DNA of 64,000 bases from Glycomyces arizonensis DSM 44726. Lineage in GTDB: Bacteria; Actinomycetota; Actinomycetes; Mycobacteriales; Micromonosporaceae. The notes beneath the pieces were generated by a model. It made no database searches, had not been told where the DNA came from, and was given only the letters and a program-made list of their open reading frames with translations. Below are positions 17,193 through 25,598 of the stretch, in pieces; the first letter of the stretch is position 1, and each line of letters opens with the position of its first letter. The stretch lies in the NCBI RefSeq assembly GCF_000482705.1, contig NZ_AXWO01000013.1:124001-188000 (forward strand). The letters run 5' to 3'. The position numbers and the translations under genes were made by a program.

Positions 17193-17312
17193 ATGGGGAG
17201 TATCCCGCAACGTATCGCAGCGTTGTTAGCGTCGTCGTCAATGCACGAGACCGCCAACGGTCTCCGGTGGCGCTGGTCCGCAAGGACTGGGAGAGACCAT
17301 GTGACCCTCCGA
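17193..17312 (+). ncRNA. yybP-ykoY-type manganese riboswitch
   Basis: The leader of the TerC gene has the conserved elements of this family in order. GGGGAGUA opens helix P1, CAACG/CGUUG forms P2, and GUCGUCA then GCACG precede the GAGACC-N-GGUCUC hairpin. A second conserved loop, GGGAGAGACC, leads into the 3' strand ACCCUCC. Known yybP-ykoY RNAs bind Mn2+ and control manganese exporters, including TerC and MntP genes. The 3' end lies about 20 nt before the TTG start, beside the ribosome site GGGAAGG, which suggests control of translation initiation. Confidence 0.82.
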
Positions 17313-17331
17313 ATACAGGGAAGGCAACACA

Positions 17332-18408
17332 TTGGAGCTCCCCGCATGGGTCTGGGCTGTGACGATCGCGGCCATGGCCGCCGTCATCCTCTTCGACCTC
17401 GCCTTGGCGGTGCGGAACCCGCACCGTCTCAGCATGAAGGAGGCGGCGAGCTGGGCCGGCGTCTACATGGCGCTCGCGGCCCTGTTCGGGGTCGGCATCT
17501 TCATCACGCAGGGCGGCGATTACGGCAGCCAGTTCTTCGCCGGCTACCTCACCGAACTGTCGCTGTCGGTGGACAACCTCTTCGTGTTCCTGATCATCAT
17601 CTCCGCGTTCCGGGTGCCCGAGCGGCTCCAGTCGCGCGTGCTGCTGGTCGGGATCGCCCTGTCGATCGTCCTGCGCGGCGGGTTCATCGCGGTCGGCTCG
17701 GTCCTGATCGAGCGCTTCAGCTGGACGTTCCTCATCTTCGGCGCGATCCTCATCTGGACGGCCTGGGGCCAGCTCCGCGGGGGCGGCGACGATGAGGAAT
17801 ACGAGCCCAACCGGTTCATACGCATGGCCGAGCGCCGCCTGCGCGTCAGCCCCGACTACGACGGCGGACGGCTCACCACCCGCCGGGGCGGCGTCCGCTA
17901 CGTGACCCCGCTGCTGCTGGCCATGCTCACCATCGGCTCGACCGACATCCTGTTCGCCCTCGACTCGATCCCGGCCATCTTCGGGCTCACCCAGGAGCCC
18001 TACCTGGTGTGGACCGCCACCGTCTTCGCGCTGATGGGCCTGCGCCAGCTGTACTTCCTGCTGGCGGCCCTGCTGCAGTCGCTGAAGTTCCTCTCGGTGG
18101 GCCTGGCCGTGATCCTCGGGTGGATCGGCGTCAAGCTCATCATCCACGCCCTGGCCGAGAACCAGGCGTCGTTCATCAACGGCGGCGAGCCGATCCACGG
18201 CCTCCCGCACATCCACACCCTGCTCTCCCTATGCGTCATCGTCGGCGTGCTGACCGCGGTCGTAGTGGTGAACTGGGTGCTCCTGCGCCGGGAGGGCAAG
18301 ACGTGGAAGCAGCTGTTCGCCGAGGCCAACGCGTCCGCCACGCCTCAGGGCATGGCGGAGGACGTCACGGCCGAGGAGCCCGAGAGGGCAGACGCCGGCA
18401 AGCAGTGA
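17332..18408 (+). CDS. TerC-family membrane transporter (probable Mn2+ exporter)
   Basis: The 358-residue integral membrane protein has eight or nine helices and the two acidic TerC motifs. They are LSVDNLFVF near residue 78 and GSTDILFALDSIPAIF near residue 205, on helices 3 and 6. Bacterial TerC proteins (Alx, MeeF, YkoY) export Mn2+, often to metallate secreted enzymes. The start is the TTG at 17332, with GGGAAGG 7 bases upstream. The Mn riboswitch in its leader is strong support for this role. It converges on the NlpC/P60-like gene, and the 3' ends overlap by 44 bp. Confidence 0.9.
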   Translation: MELPAWVWAVTIAAMAAVILFDLALAVRNPHRLSMKEAASWAGVYMALAALFGVGIFITQGGDYGSQFFAGYLTELSLSVDNLFVFLIIISAFRVPERLQSRVLLVGIALSIVLRGGFIAVGSVLIERFSWTFLIFGAILIWTAWGQLRGGGDDEEYEPNRFIRMAERRLRVSPDYDGGRLTTRRGGVRYVTPLLLAMLTIGSTDILFALDSIPAIFGLTQEPYLVWTATVFALMGLRQLYFLLAALLQSLKFLSVGLAVILGWIGVKLIIHALAENQASFINGGEPIHGLPHIHTLLSLCVIVGVLTAVVVVNWVLLRREGKTWKQLFAEANASATPQGMAEDVTAEEPERADAGKQ

Positions 18409-19309
18409 TCTTGCCCAGCTCGGAGTCCTTGAGCGACTCGATCACGACCTTGCCGTAGACCGGCGAGGAGAAGATCACCTCGGGGAGGTCGGCCCGCACG
18501 CGCTCGGCCACGATGGCCGGCATGTGCGGGTCGCCTCCGTGTTCGAGGAACACCAGGTCACCGGGCAGGACGTCGTCGAATTCGAGCGGTTCGCCGGTCT
18601 CGACGAGCCGAGCGCCCGACCGCGGCGTGTCGAGGCCGAGCTGGCGGTGGACGATCCACACCAGGCCGGGCGCGTCGATGCCGTAGGCGCTGATGCCGCC
18701 GTGCAGGTAGGGGACCTCCAGCAGCTGCTGGGCGAGCTTCACCGCGTCCAGGCCGCCGGCGATCGCGCCGGTGTCCCGCGGTCCGTCCTCGCCGACCGGC
18801 TCGGCGGTGAGGTCCCGCTGGGGCACCCAGCCGGGCTGCTGCGGGCCCGGCAGCGCCACCGGCACCCAGCCGCGGTACCCGGGGCCGACCACGCGCAGCC
18901 GCGTCCCGAGCGTCACGCCCGGGATGGCGACGTCGCCGCCCGGTTCGTCGCGGATGGCCGTGGCCGTGGCGCTCACCAGGTGCTCATCGCCCGCGGCGTC
19001 GCTCTCGGCCGGGTTGACCAGCTGGTCGAGCGGCACCCACCCGGACGTCTCCTGCATCGGACACGCCACTTCCGCCCAGCGGTCCTCGATCTGGAGGACC
19101 TCGACCTCGGTGCCGAGCAGGCACTGGGTGCGGACGCGGCCCTTGAGGCCGTGGGCGCGGATGTCGTTGGTGAGCCGCGCCACCCATTCCCGGATGGCCG
19201 ACGGCACGCCCAGCGCCAGCCGGTCTTCGGGCCCGGGGGCCGACGGCTGGGCCCAGAGGGTGGCGACGGCAACGGCGATCAACGCCGGTTGTCCTGGTGC
19301 GATCGGCAC
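18365..19309 (-). CDS. NlpC/P60-like protein with SH3 domains; catalytic Cys replaced
   Basis: The 314-residue protein has two SH3-like segments (about residues 55-95 and 105-170) and a C-terminal C40 peptidase domain, the layout of dipeptidyl-peptidase-VI-like wall hydrolases. The nucleophile motif that should read GIDCSGLV reads GIDAPGLV, so Ala213 replaces Cys and Pro replaces Ser. The later HVG motif is HMP. It should not hydrolyse peptides and may bind wall peptides instead. No signal peptide is clear. The GTG at 19309 has GGAGAG upstream. The leader is unusually rich in hairpins. The 3' end overlaps the TerC gene. Confidence 0.82.
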   Translation of the reverse strand: MPIAPGQPALIAVAVATLWAQPSAPGPEDRLALGVPSAIREWVARLTNDIRAHGLKGRVRTQCLLGTEVEVLQIEDRWAEVACPMQETSGWVPLDQLVNPAESDAAGDEHLVSATATAIRDEPGGDVAIPGVTLGTRLRVVGPGYRGWVPVALPGPQQPGWVPQRDLTAEPVGEDGPRDTGAIAGGLDAVKLAQQLLEVPYLHGGISAYGIDAPGLVWIVHRQLGLDTPRSGARLVETGEPLEFDDVLPGDLVFLEHGGDPHMPAIVAERVRADLPEVIFSSPVYGKVVIESLKDSELGKITACRRLPSRAPRP

Positions 19310-19734
19310 AGTTGGTTCTCTCCGGAAACTAGGGTGGTTCAGGATTCGGTGCGCGGCATCGACTTCCTTGACTGCCGCGCGCTATCAGCACCGACTACCC
19401 AATCTGGCATCCTCTCCCGCATCGCTGCGGGAGCTCCCGGCTCGGTCGGCGCTCGCGCCGACGCTACGGACGGGTTCCTGCTTCCTTCCCTCACGGGCGT
19501 CGGGTCCACGGCCGGGCACGCCCGGTCTCACATGGACTCCACAGGCTTGACATTCCGCATACCCTGCGGTAAGGCCTTCTCGACTTGGTTGTCGCCTTCG
19601 ACCAACACTAAATTTAACATCTCCGCTCTGTCGATTAGCGACAGGGCGGAGCGTGATCTCAGCGACGATTCGGCGCGGCGGGCCCGGAAACGGCCGAAAA
19701 ACGCCTTCGCCCGCGGATGTGGCAGGATCTTGCC
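19310..19734. other. 425-bp non-coding region with four strong hairpins
   Basis: There is no gene. Stems lie at 19351-19358/19373-19380 (8 bp), 19414-19421/19426-19433 (8 bp, TCGC loop), 19445-19451/19456-19462 (7 bp) and 19621-19633/19639-19651 (13 bp with one G·U, ATTAG loop). The first three would be in the 5' leader of the minus-strand NlpC/P60-like gene. The last is 84 bp upstream of bioB and could be an operator or an attenuator. A short A+T-rich tract (CACTAAATTTAACA) precedes it. Confidence 0.55.
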
Positions 19735-20802
19735 ATGCCAGCAGTCACCGACGCCCTCGACCGCCTCGCCGCAGCCGCCGACGCCGGACGGGCGCCGGAC
19801 GGGGCCGACCTCGAAGCGGTCCTCGCGAGCGCCGACGCCGAGCTGATGGACGTCGTGGCCGCCGCCGCCCGGCTCCGCTTCCGCCACTTCGGGAACCGAG
19901 TCAAGCTCAACTACCTCGTGAACCTCAAGAGCGGGCTGTGCCCCGAGGACTGCAACTACTGCTCGCAGCGGCTCGGCTCGAAGGCCGACGTGCTGAAGTA
20001 CACCTGGCTCTCCCCTGAGGAGGCCGCCGAGCAGGCCGCGGCCGGGGTCGCGGGCGGCGCCTCGCGCGTGTGCCTGGTCGCCAGTGGACGCGGGCCGACC
20101 GATATGGACGTCGAGCGGGTGGGCAAGACCATCGCCGCGGTCAAGGGCGCCAGCCCGGGCGTCGAGGTCTGCGCCTGCCTCGGGCTGCTGGGAGACGGCC
20201 AGGCCGCCCGCCTGGCCGAGCTGGGCGCCGACGCCTACAACCACAACCTGAACACCTCCGAGGACGCCTACGCCGAGATCTGCTCGACGCACACGTTCGC
20301 CGACCGCCTCGACACGGTCCACGCGGCGCGCGAGGCGGGCATGTCGCCGTGCTCGGGCCTCATCGCGGGCATGGGGGAGTCCGACGCCGACCTGGTGTCG
20401 GTCGCCCTGGGCCTGCGCGAGCTCGGCTCGGACTCGATCCCGGTGAACTTCCTGCTGCCCTTCGACGGCACGCCGCTGGAGGGCACGTGGGAATTGCACC
20501 CGCGCCGGTGCCTGCGGATCCTGGCGATGGTGCGGCTGGCCAACCCGGCCGCCGAGGTCCGCCTCGCCGCCGGACGCGAGGTCCACCTGCGGCACATGCA
20601 GGGCCTGGCCCTCCAGATCGTCAACTCGATCTTCCTGGGCGACTACCTGACCAGCGAGGGGCAGGCCGCCAGGGACGACCTGGCGCTCATCGCCGACGCC
20701 GGGATGGTGCCGCTCGGCCTGGACGAGGCCCCCGAGGCGGTGCGCGAGGCGGTCAAGGTGCGCCGCCGCGGCGCGGGCACCGATCGGGCCCCGAACGCCT
20801 GA
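19735..20802 (+). CDS. bioB: Biotin synthase
   Basis: The 355-residue radical-SAM enzyme inserts sulfur into dethiobiotin. The 4Fe-4S motif is Cys69-x3-Cys73-x2-Cys76 ([10 protein letters not shown]). [18 protein letters not shown] and [13 protein letters not shown] are the BioB barrel strands that bind SAM, dethiobiotin and the second cluster. I prefer the ATG at 19735 (GGCAGGAT upstream) to the in-frame ATG at 19717. No bioA, bioD or bioF is nearby, so biotin genes are split in this genome. The 13-bp inverted repeat upstream may be the regulatory site. Confidence 0.94.
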   Translation: MPAVTDALDRLAAAADAGRAPDGADLEAVLASADAELMDVVAAAARLRFRHFGNRVKLNYLVNLKSGLCPEDCNYCSQRLGSKADVLKYTWLSPEEAAEQAAAGVAGGASRVCLVASGRGPTDMDVERVGKTIAAVKGASPGVEVCACLGLLGDGQAARLAELGADAYNHNLNTSEDAYAEICSTHTFADRLDTVHAAREAGMSPCSGLIAGMGESDADLVSVALGLRELGSDSIPVNFLLPFDGTPLEGTWELHPRRCLRILAMVRLANPAAEVRLAAGREVHLRHMQGLALQIVNSIFLGDYLTSEGQAARDDLALIADAGMVPLGLDEAPEAVREAVKVRRRGAGTDRAPNA

Positions 20803-20809
20803 CCGCTCC

Positions 20810-21835
20810 TCAGTGGATGGGCGTGGCCGTCGACTCGCGCACGACCATCTCGGTGGCCAGCTCCAGCCGCGGCGTGTCCAAGTCGTTGCCCGCGGCCACC
20901 TCGAGGATGGTCCGCGCTGCCAGCGCTCCCATCTCGGCGAGGGGCTGGCGCACCGTCGTCAGCGGCGGCGAGGTCCAGCGCGACTCGGGCAGGTCGTCGA
21001 AGCCGACGACGCTGACGTGCTCGGGGATGCGCATGCCCCGCTGGCGGATCGCCTCGTAGGCCCCGAAGGCCATCTGGTCGGAGGAGGCGAAGATCGCCGT
21101 GGGCGCGTCGTCGAGCCCCAGAAGCTCCTTGGCCGCGTCGAAGCCCGACTGGTGGTAGAAGTCGCCGTCGTAGACCAGGGCCGGGTCGAACTCGAGCTCG
21201 GCGGCCTCCAGCGCGGCCCGGTAGCCGTCGAAGCGGGCCCTGGAGCACAGGACCTGCTTGGGGCCGTGGATGAATCCGATCCGGCGGTGCCCCAGGCCGA
21301 TGAGGTGCTCGGTGGCCGCCAGGCCCCCGGCCCAGTTGGTGGCGCCGATGGTGGGGGCGTCCATGGCGGGCCCGCCCGCCGGATCGAGGACGACCATGGG
21401 CACGCGCAGGTGCCGCAGCTGCTCCAGGACGGGGGAGGACAGCTGCGAGATGACGAGGATGACCCCGTCGGAGGCGCGGGTGCGCAGGTTCTCGAGCCAC
21501 TGCTCGGTGGAGGCGCGGCGGCGGTGGACCGCGGAGACGACGGTGCCGACGCCCGCGGCGTGGGCCGCGTCCTCGACGCCGCGGAGGATCTCGACGGCCC
21601 AGGGACTGTCGAGCTCGTTGAAGACGAGGTCGACGAGGCGGGCGTTGCGGTTGGACGTGCGCGTGGAGCGGCGCCGCTGGTAGCCGCGCTCGGTCAGCAG
21701 CGTCTCGACGCGTTTGCGGGTCTCCGGGGCGACGTCGGAGCGGCCGTTGATGACGCGGGAGACCGTGGGCACGCTGACGCCGGCCTCGTCCGCGATGGCG
21801 CGGATCGTGACCCGCCCTTGTTCGGCTTCAGTCAA
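20810..21835 (-). CDS. LacI-family transcriptional regulator
   Basis: The 341-residue protein has an N-terminal LacI helix-turn-helix (TIRAIADEAGVSVPTVSRVINGR, about residues 10-32), a hinge helix, and a periplasmic-binding-like sugar-sensor domain ([32 protein letters not shown]). It starts with TTG at 21835 behind GGGAGGA. It is divergent from a GH3-led glycoside operon, so it most likely represses that operon and itself until a sugar ligand binds. A perfect CCGAAA-C-TTTCGG site lies between them. It converges with bioB, with 7 bp between stops. Confidence 0.92.
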   Translation of the reverse strand: MTEAEQGRVTIRAIADEAGVSVPTVSRVINGRSDVAPETRKRVETLLTERGYQRRRSTRTSNRNARLVDLVFNELDSPWAVEILRGVEDAAHAAGVGTVVSAVHRRRASTEQWLENLRTRASDGVILVISQLSSPVLEQLRHLRVPMVVLDPAGGPAMDAPTIGATNWAGGLAATEHLIGLGHRRIGFIHGPKQVLCSRARFDGYRAALEAAELEFDPALVYDGDFYHQSGFDAAKELLGLDDAPTAIFASSDQMAFGAYEAIRQRGMRIPEHVSVVGFDDLPESRWTSPPLTTVRQPLAEMGALAARTILEVAAGNDLDTPRLELATEMVVRESTATPIH

Positions 21836-22106
21836 GAGTCCTCCCGGTGTCCATGCCTTCCACGGTAGCCGCCGACATCCTATAGCGGAGACCAGGTGGG
21901 CTCGGACGGTGTCCGAAACTTTCGGCGCGGAAGTGCGAGATTGGGCGTTCGCAAGTCGGATTTAAGAGGGTATTGGGTTCTAGAAGTCCCGCGTAATCAA
22001 TGTTATGGTGTGCAAACCTGTATCGAAATCGATCAGAAAATTTTCAGAAACTATCGGCCCGACGTAGCCCCCAGGTAGCACTACGCGGGTCGTTGAGCGG
22101 AGTGGC
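21836..22106. promoter_or_regulatory. Divergent LacI/GH3 promoter region with operator
   Basis: This holds CCGAAACTTTCGG (21913-21925), a perfect 6+1+6 inverted repeat with the central symmetry of LacI-family operators. It also holds GAAAATTTTC (22036-22045), a 10-bp palindrome close to the GH3 start, and TATGGT near 22003, a possible -10. The A+T content rises sharply over 21960-22060. Confidence 0.65.
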
Positions 22107-24410
22107 ATGGACACCGACACCCCTGCGGCCGAGCGCGCGGCCGGTCTGGTCAAGCGGATGACGCTTGAGGAGAAATGCGCACAGCTGGCGAGCCTGTGGC
22201 GCGGCGTCGATGCCGACGCCGGCGACATGGCCCCCCATCAGAGCGAGCAGACCGGCGGCGTCAACGGGGACGAGGCGATGTCCCACGGCCTGGGGCAGCT
22301 GACCCGTCCCTTCGGCTCGGCCCCCGTCGAACCCGCCAAGGGGGCCGCCCGCCTGGCGGGCCTCCAGCGGCAGATCAAGGGCTCCAACCGCTTCGGCATC
22401 GCCGCGCTCGTCCACGAGGAGTGCCTCACGGGGTTCATGGCGCACGGCTCCACCATCTTCCCCACCGCGCTCGCCTGGGGCGCGACCTTCGACCCCGACC
22501 TCATCCGCGCCGTGGCCCGCCGGATCGGCGAGACCATGCGCGGCGTCGGCGTCCATCAGGGACTCGCGCCCGTCCTCGACGTCGTGGCCGACTCCCGCTG
22601 GGGCCGCACCGAGGAGACCATCGGCGAGGACCCCTACCTCATCGGCACCGTCGGCGGCGCGTACGCCGCCGGGCTCCAGGAGGGCGGCGTCCTGGCCACC
22701 CTCAAGCACTTCGCCGGGTACTCGGCCTCGCACGCGGCCCGCAACTTCGGTCCGGTCTACATGGGCCCCCGCCAGATCGCCGAGACCTACCTGACGCCGT
22801 TCGAGATGGCCGTGCGCATCGGCCGCGCCCGCTCGGTCATGCCCTCCTACGCCGCCAACGACGGCGTCCCCTCCCACGCCAACCACCGCCAGCTCACCGG
22901 CATCCTCCGCGAGGAGTGGGGCTTCGAGGGCACCGTCGTCGCCGACTACTTCGGCGTCAACTTCCTCAACTCGCTCCACGGCGTCGCCGCCGACCGCTCT
23001 ACGGCGGCGAGCCTGTCGCTGTCCGCGGGCGTCGACGTGGAGCTGCCCAACGTCGACTGCTATGGATCGCCGCTGCTGGAAGCCGTGCGCTCCGGCGCGG
23101 TCGAGGAGGACGTCGTCGACCGCGCCGCCGAGCGCGTCCTGACCCAGAAGATCGAGCTGGGCCTGCTCGACGAGCTGCCCGAGCCGCCCACGGAGGTCGA
23201 CTTCGACCCGCCCGAGGCCCGCGCCCTGGCCGCCGAGTGCGCCAGGCGCTCGATCGTGCTGCTGGCCAACGACGGCACCCTGCCGCTCCAGTCGCCGAAG
23301 CGGCTCGCCGTCGTGGGCCCGGTCGCCGGCGACCAGGCGGTCATGCTCGGCTGCTACGCCTTCCCGAACCACCACGGCCGCACCGACGCCGAGGCCCCCG
23401 GCCCCGACAGCCGGTACCCGCACGTGGACCTGGGCGTCGAGGTCCCCACCCTCGTCGAGCGGCTCGCCGCCGACCTGCCCGGCGCCGAGATCGAGCACGT
23501 CGCGGGCGGCACCGTCCTGGACGCCGAAGACGTCGACATCGAGGCCGCGGTGCACGCCGCCGCCCGTGCCGAGCTGGCGGTCGTCGCCGTCGGCGACCGC
23601 CCCGGCATGTTCGGGCGCGGCACCACGGGCGAGGGCTGCGACGCCCCCAGCCACGCCCTGCCGGGCCGCCAGGCCGAACTGCTCGCAGCGGTCATCGCCA
23701 CCGGCACGCCCACCGTCGTCGTCGTGATCTCCGGGCGCCCGTATGCGCTGGGCGATGCCGCCGCGGGAGCCGCCGCGATCGTGCAGGCGTTCCTGCCTGG
23801 CGAGGAGGGCGCCGTCGCCATCAGCGAGGTGCTCACCGGCGCGGCCGAGCCCGAGGGCCGGCTGCCCGTGGGCGTCCCCGCGCGGGCCGACTCGCCGCCC
23901 GCCACCTACCTCGGCCCCCAGCTGACCCGCCGCAGCGAGGTCTCCACGGTGGACCCCACACCGCTGTTCCACTTCGGCCACGGCCTGTCCTACACCAGCT
24001 TCGAGTGGGGCGAGCCCCAGCTGCGCTCGGGCGCCGAGGTCGCCCCCGACGGGGTCGTCAAGGTCGCCGTGCGGGTGCGCAACACCGGCTCCAGGGCGGG
24101 CGTCGAGGTCGTCCAGCTGTACCTGCACGACCCGGTGGCCTCCACCGTCAGGCCCGTCCAGCGCCTGGTGGGCTTCGCCAAGCTCCGGCTCGGGGCCGGC
24201 GAGACCGCCGAGGCGCACTTCGCGATGCCCGTCGACCTGGCCGCGCTCATCGGCGTCGACGGCGAGTGGATCGTCGAGGCCGGCGCGCTCGAACTGCGCC
24301 TGGCCCGCTCGGCCGACGACATCGTCGGGAGCCTCGAAGTCGAGGTCACCGAGCCGCGGCGCATCGAATTCGGCACCCGCCGTCTGGAGACCGAAGCCAC
24401 AGTCGGTTAG
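22107..24410 (+). CDS. Glycoside hydrolase family 3 (beta-glucosidase/xylosidase type)
   Basis: The 767-residue enzyme has the GH3 order. The TIM-barrel carries the nucleophile Asp280 (VVADYFGV), and KHFAGYS and GEDPYL are substrate-loop motifs. The alpha/beta sandwich has ANDGTLPL and EGCDAPSHALPGRQ, in which the Glu is the acid/base candidate. The C-terminal fibronectin-III-like domain (about 655-760) has VRNTGSRAGVEVVQLYL. There is no signal peptide, so it acts on imported oligosaccharides. It is first in a four-gene operon behind a LacI repressor. Exact sugar specificity cannot be told. Confidence 0.92.
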   Translation: MDTDTPAAERAAGLVKRMTLEEKCAQLASLWRGVDADAGDMAPHQSEQTGGVNGDEAMSHGLGQLTRPFGSAPVEPAKGAARLAGLQRQIKGSNRFGIAALVHEECLTGFMAHGSTIFPTALAWGATFDPDLIRAVARRIGETMRGVGVHQGLAPVLDVVADSRWGRTEETIGEDPYLIGTVGGAYAAGLQEGGVLATLKHFAGYSASHAARNFGPVYMGPRQIAETYLTPFEMAVRIGRARSVMPSYAANDGVPSHANHRQLTGILREEWGFEGTVVADYFGVNFLNSLHGVAADRSTAASLSLSAGVDVELPNVDCYGSPLLEAVRSGAVEEDVVDRAAERVLTQKIELGLLDELPEPPTEVDFDPPEARALAAECARRSIVLLANDGTLPLQSPKRLAVVGPVAGDQAVMLGCYAFPNHHGRTDAEAPGPDSRYPHVDLGVEVPTLVERLAADLPGAEIEHVAGGTVLDAEDVDIEAAVHAAARAELAVVAVGDRPGMFGRGTTGEGCDAPSHALPGRQAELLAAVIATGTPTVVVVISGRPYALGDAAAGAAAIVQAFLPGEEGAVAISEVLTGAAEPEGRLPVGVPARADSPPATYLGPQLTRRSEVSTVDPTPLFHFGHGLSYTSFEWGEPQLRSGAEVAPDGVVKVAVRVRNTGSRAGVEVVQLYLHDPVASTVRPVQRLVGFAKLRLGAGETAEAHFAMPVDLAALIGVDGEWIVEAGALELRLARSADDIVGSLEVEVTEPRRIEFGTRRLETEATVG

Positions 24411-24426
24411 TATGCAGTAAACGCCA

Positions 24427-24440
24427 AGAAAACGCTTACA
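24427..24440. promoter_or_regulatory. Second LacI-type operator, between GH3 and Gfo/Idh genes
   Basis: AGAAAACGCTTACA, read on the other strand, fits the general LacI-family operator pattern TGNAANCGNTTNC. It sits in the 51-bp gap 22 bases upstream of the next GTG and may allow separate control of the last three genes. Confidence 0.45.
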
Positions 24441-24461
24441 GAGATCACATTAGGAGCCCTC

Positions 24462-25559
24462 GTGTCCTCCACCTACCGCCTTGCCGTCGTCGGCACCGGT
24501 GGCATCGCCCATCTGCACGCCGAGAGCATCAGGGACCATCTCGCCGGGCGTATCGAGCTGGTGGCCGCCGTCGACCCCGACGCCGAGCGCCTCGAAGCGT
24601 TCAAGACCGCCTTCGGCGTCGAGCGCGGCTACGCCTCGATCGAGGAGCTCCTGGCCGCCGAGGAACTCGACCTCGTCGACCTGTGCACGCCCCCCGGACT
24701 CCACGCCGACGGCGCCATCGCCGCCCTCAAGGCGGACGTGGGCGCCATCTGCGAGAAGCCCCCGGCGCTGAGCCTGGCCGAATTCGACCGGATCGCCGCC
24801 GCCGCGGCCGCCTCCGCCGGCGACTTCGCCGTCATCTCCCAGCACCGCTTCGGCTCCGCCGCCCAGCGCGTGCGGAACATGCTCTCCTCGGGCGTGCTCG
24901 GCTCCCTGGCCGTGGCCAAGTGCGACACCCTCTGGTACCGCCCCGAGGCGTACTTCGCCGTCGACTGGCGCGGCCGCTGGGAGACCGAGGGCGGCGGGCC
25001 CACCATGGGCCACGGCATCCACCAGATCGACACCCTGCTCTCGATCGTCGGCCCCTGGTCCGAGGTCGTCGCCACCGCCCACCGGCACCGCCGCGCCACC
25101 AACACCGAGGACGTCTCCCACGCCATCGTCACCCTCGAGAACGGCGCGAGCGTCTCCATCACCAACTCGCTCCTCAGCCCCCGCGAGACCTCGCAGATCC
25201 GCCTCGACTTCGACTGCGCCACCATCGAACTCGACCACCTCTACGGCTACGGCGACGACAACTGGACGATCACCCCGCTTCCCGACTGCGCCGACGAGGT
25301 GAACCAGGCCTGGGCCGGCGAGCCGCGGGGCCGCGCCTCGGGCCACGGCGCGCAGTTCGCCGTCATCGCCGACGCGCTCGACGGCAAGGGCGCCCCGCCG
25401 GTCACCATCGACGACGCCCGCCGCACCCTCGAACTGATCACCGCGATCTACGCCTCCGCCTTCACCGGCAGGCCCGTCCGGGCCGGCGACATCGACCCCA
25501 CCTCGCCGTTCTACCAGCGCATGGACGGGTCCGGCACCCCCTGGCCCGACCGCAAGTGA
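24462..25559 (+). CDS. Gfo/Idh/MocA family sugar oxidoreductase
   Basis: The 365-residue protein has an N-terminal Rossmann domain (VVGTGGIAHLHAES) and the family signature CEKPPAL near residue 103. The C-terminal alpha/beta substrate domain carries GHGIHQIDTLLSIVG, whose His is the likely catalytic proton relay. These enzymes oxidise sugars or inositols at a ring hydroxyl with NAD(P). The GTG at 24462 has TAGGAG upstream. It lies between the GH3 enzyme and a DUF6807 protein, a set often seen with glycoside or keto-sugar catabolism. The substrate is unknown. Confidence 0.9.
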   Translation: MSSTYRLAVVGTGGIAHLHAESIRDHLAGRIELVAAVDPDAERLEAFKTAFGVERGYASIEELLAAEELDLVDLCTPPGLHADGAIAALKADVGAICEKPPALSLAEFDRIAAAAAASAGDFAVISQHRFGSAAQRVRNMLSSGVLGSLAVAKCDTLWYRPEAYFAVDWRGRWETEGGGPTMGHGIHQIDTLLSIVGPWSEVVATAHRHRRATNTEDVSHAIVTLENGASVSITNSLLSPRETSQIRLDFDCATIELDHLYGYGDDNWTITPLPDCADEVNQAWAGEPRGRASGHGAQFAVIADALDGKGAPPVTIDDARRTLELITAIYASAFTGRPVRAGDIDPTSPFYQRMDGSGTPWPDRK

Positions 25560-25598
25560 CCGCCCAGACCCGCCACCGAGACATCGGAGTGAACACCT

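Noticed and set aside
17061-17210. N-terminal extension of the ABM protein to 17210
   Set aside because: The added residues match nothing in the family and would run through the divergent promoter and the riboswitch aptamer.
19310-19465. c-di-AMP (ydaO) riboswitch before the NlpC/P60-like gene
   Set aside because: The expected conserved core is not recognisable; only generic hairpins are seen, so it is reported as an unassigned structured leader.
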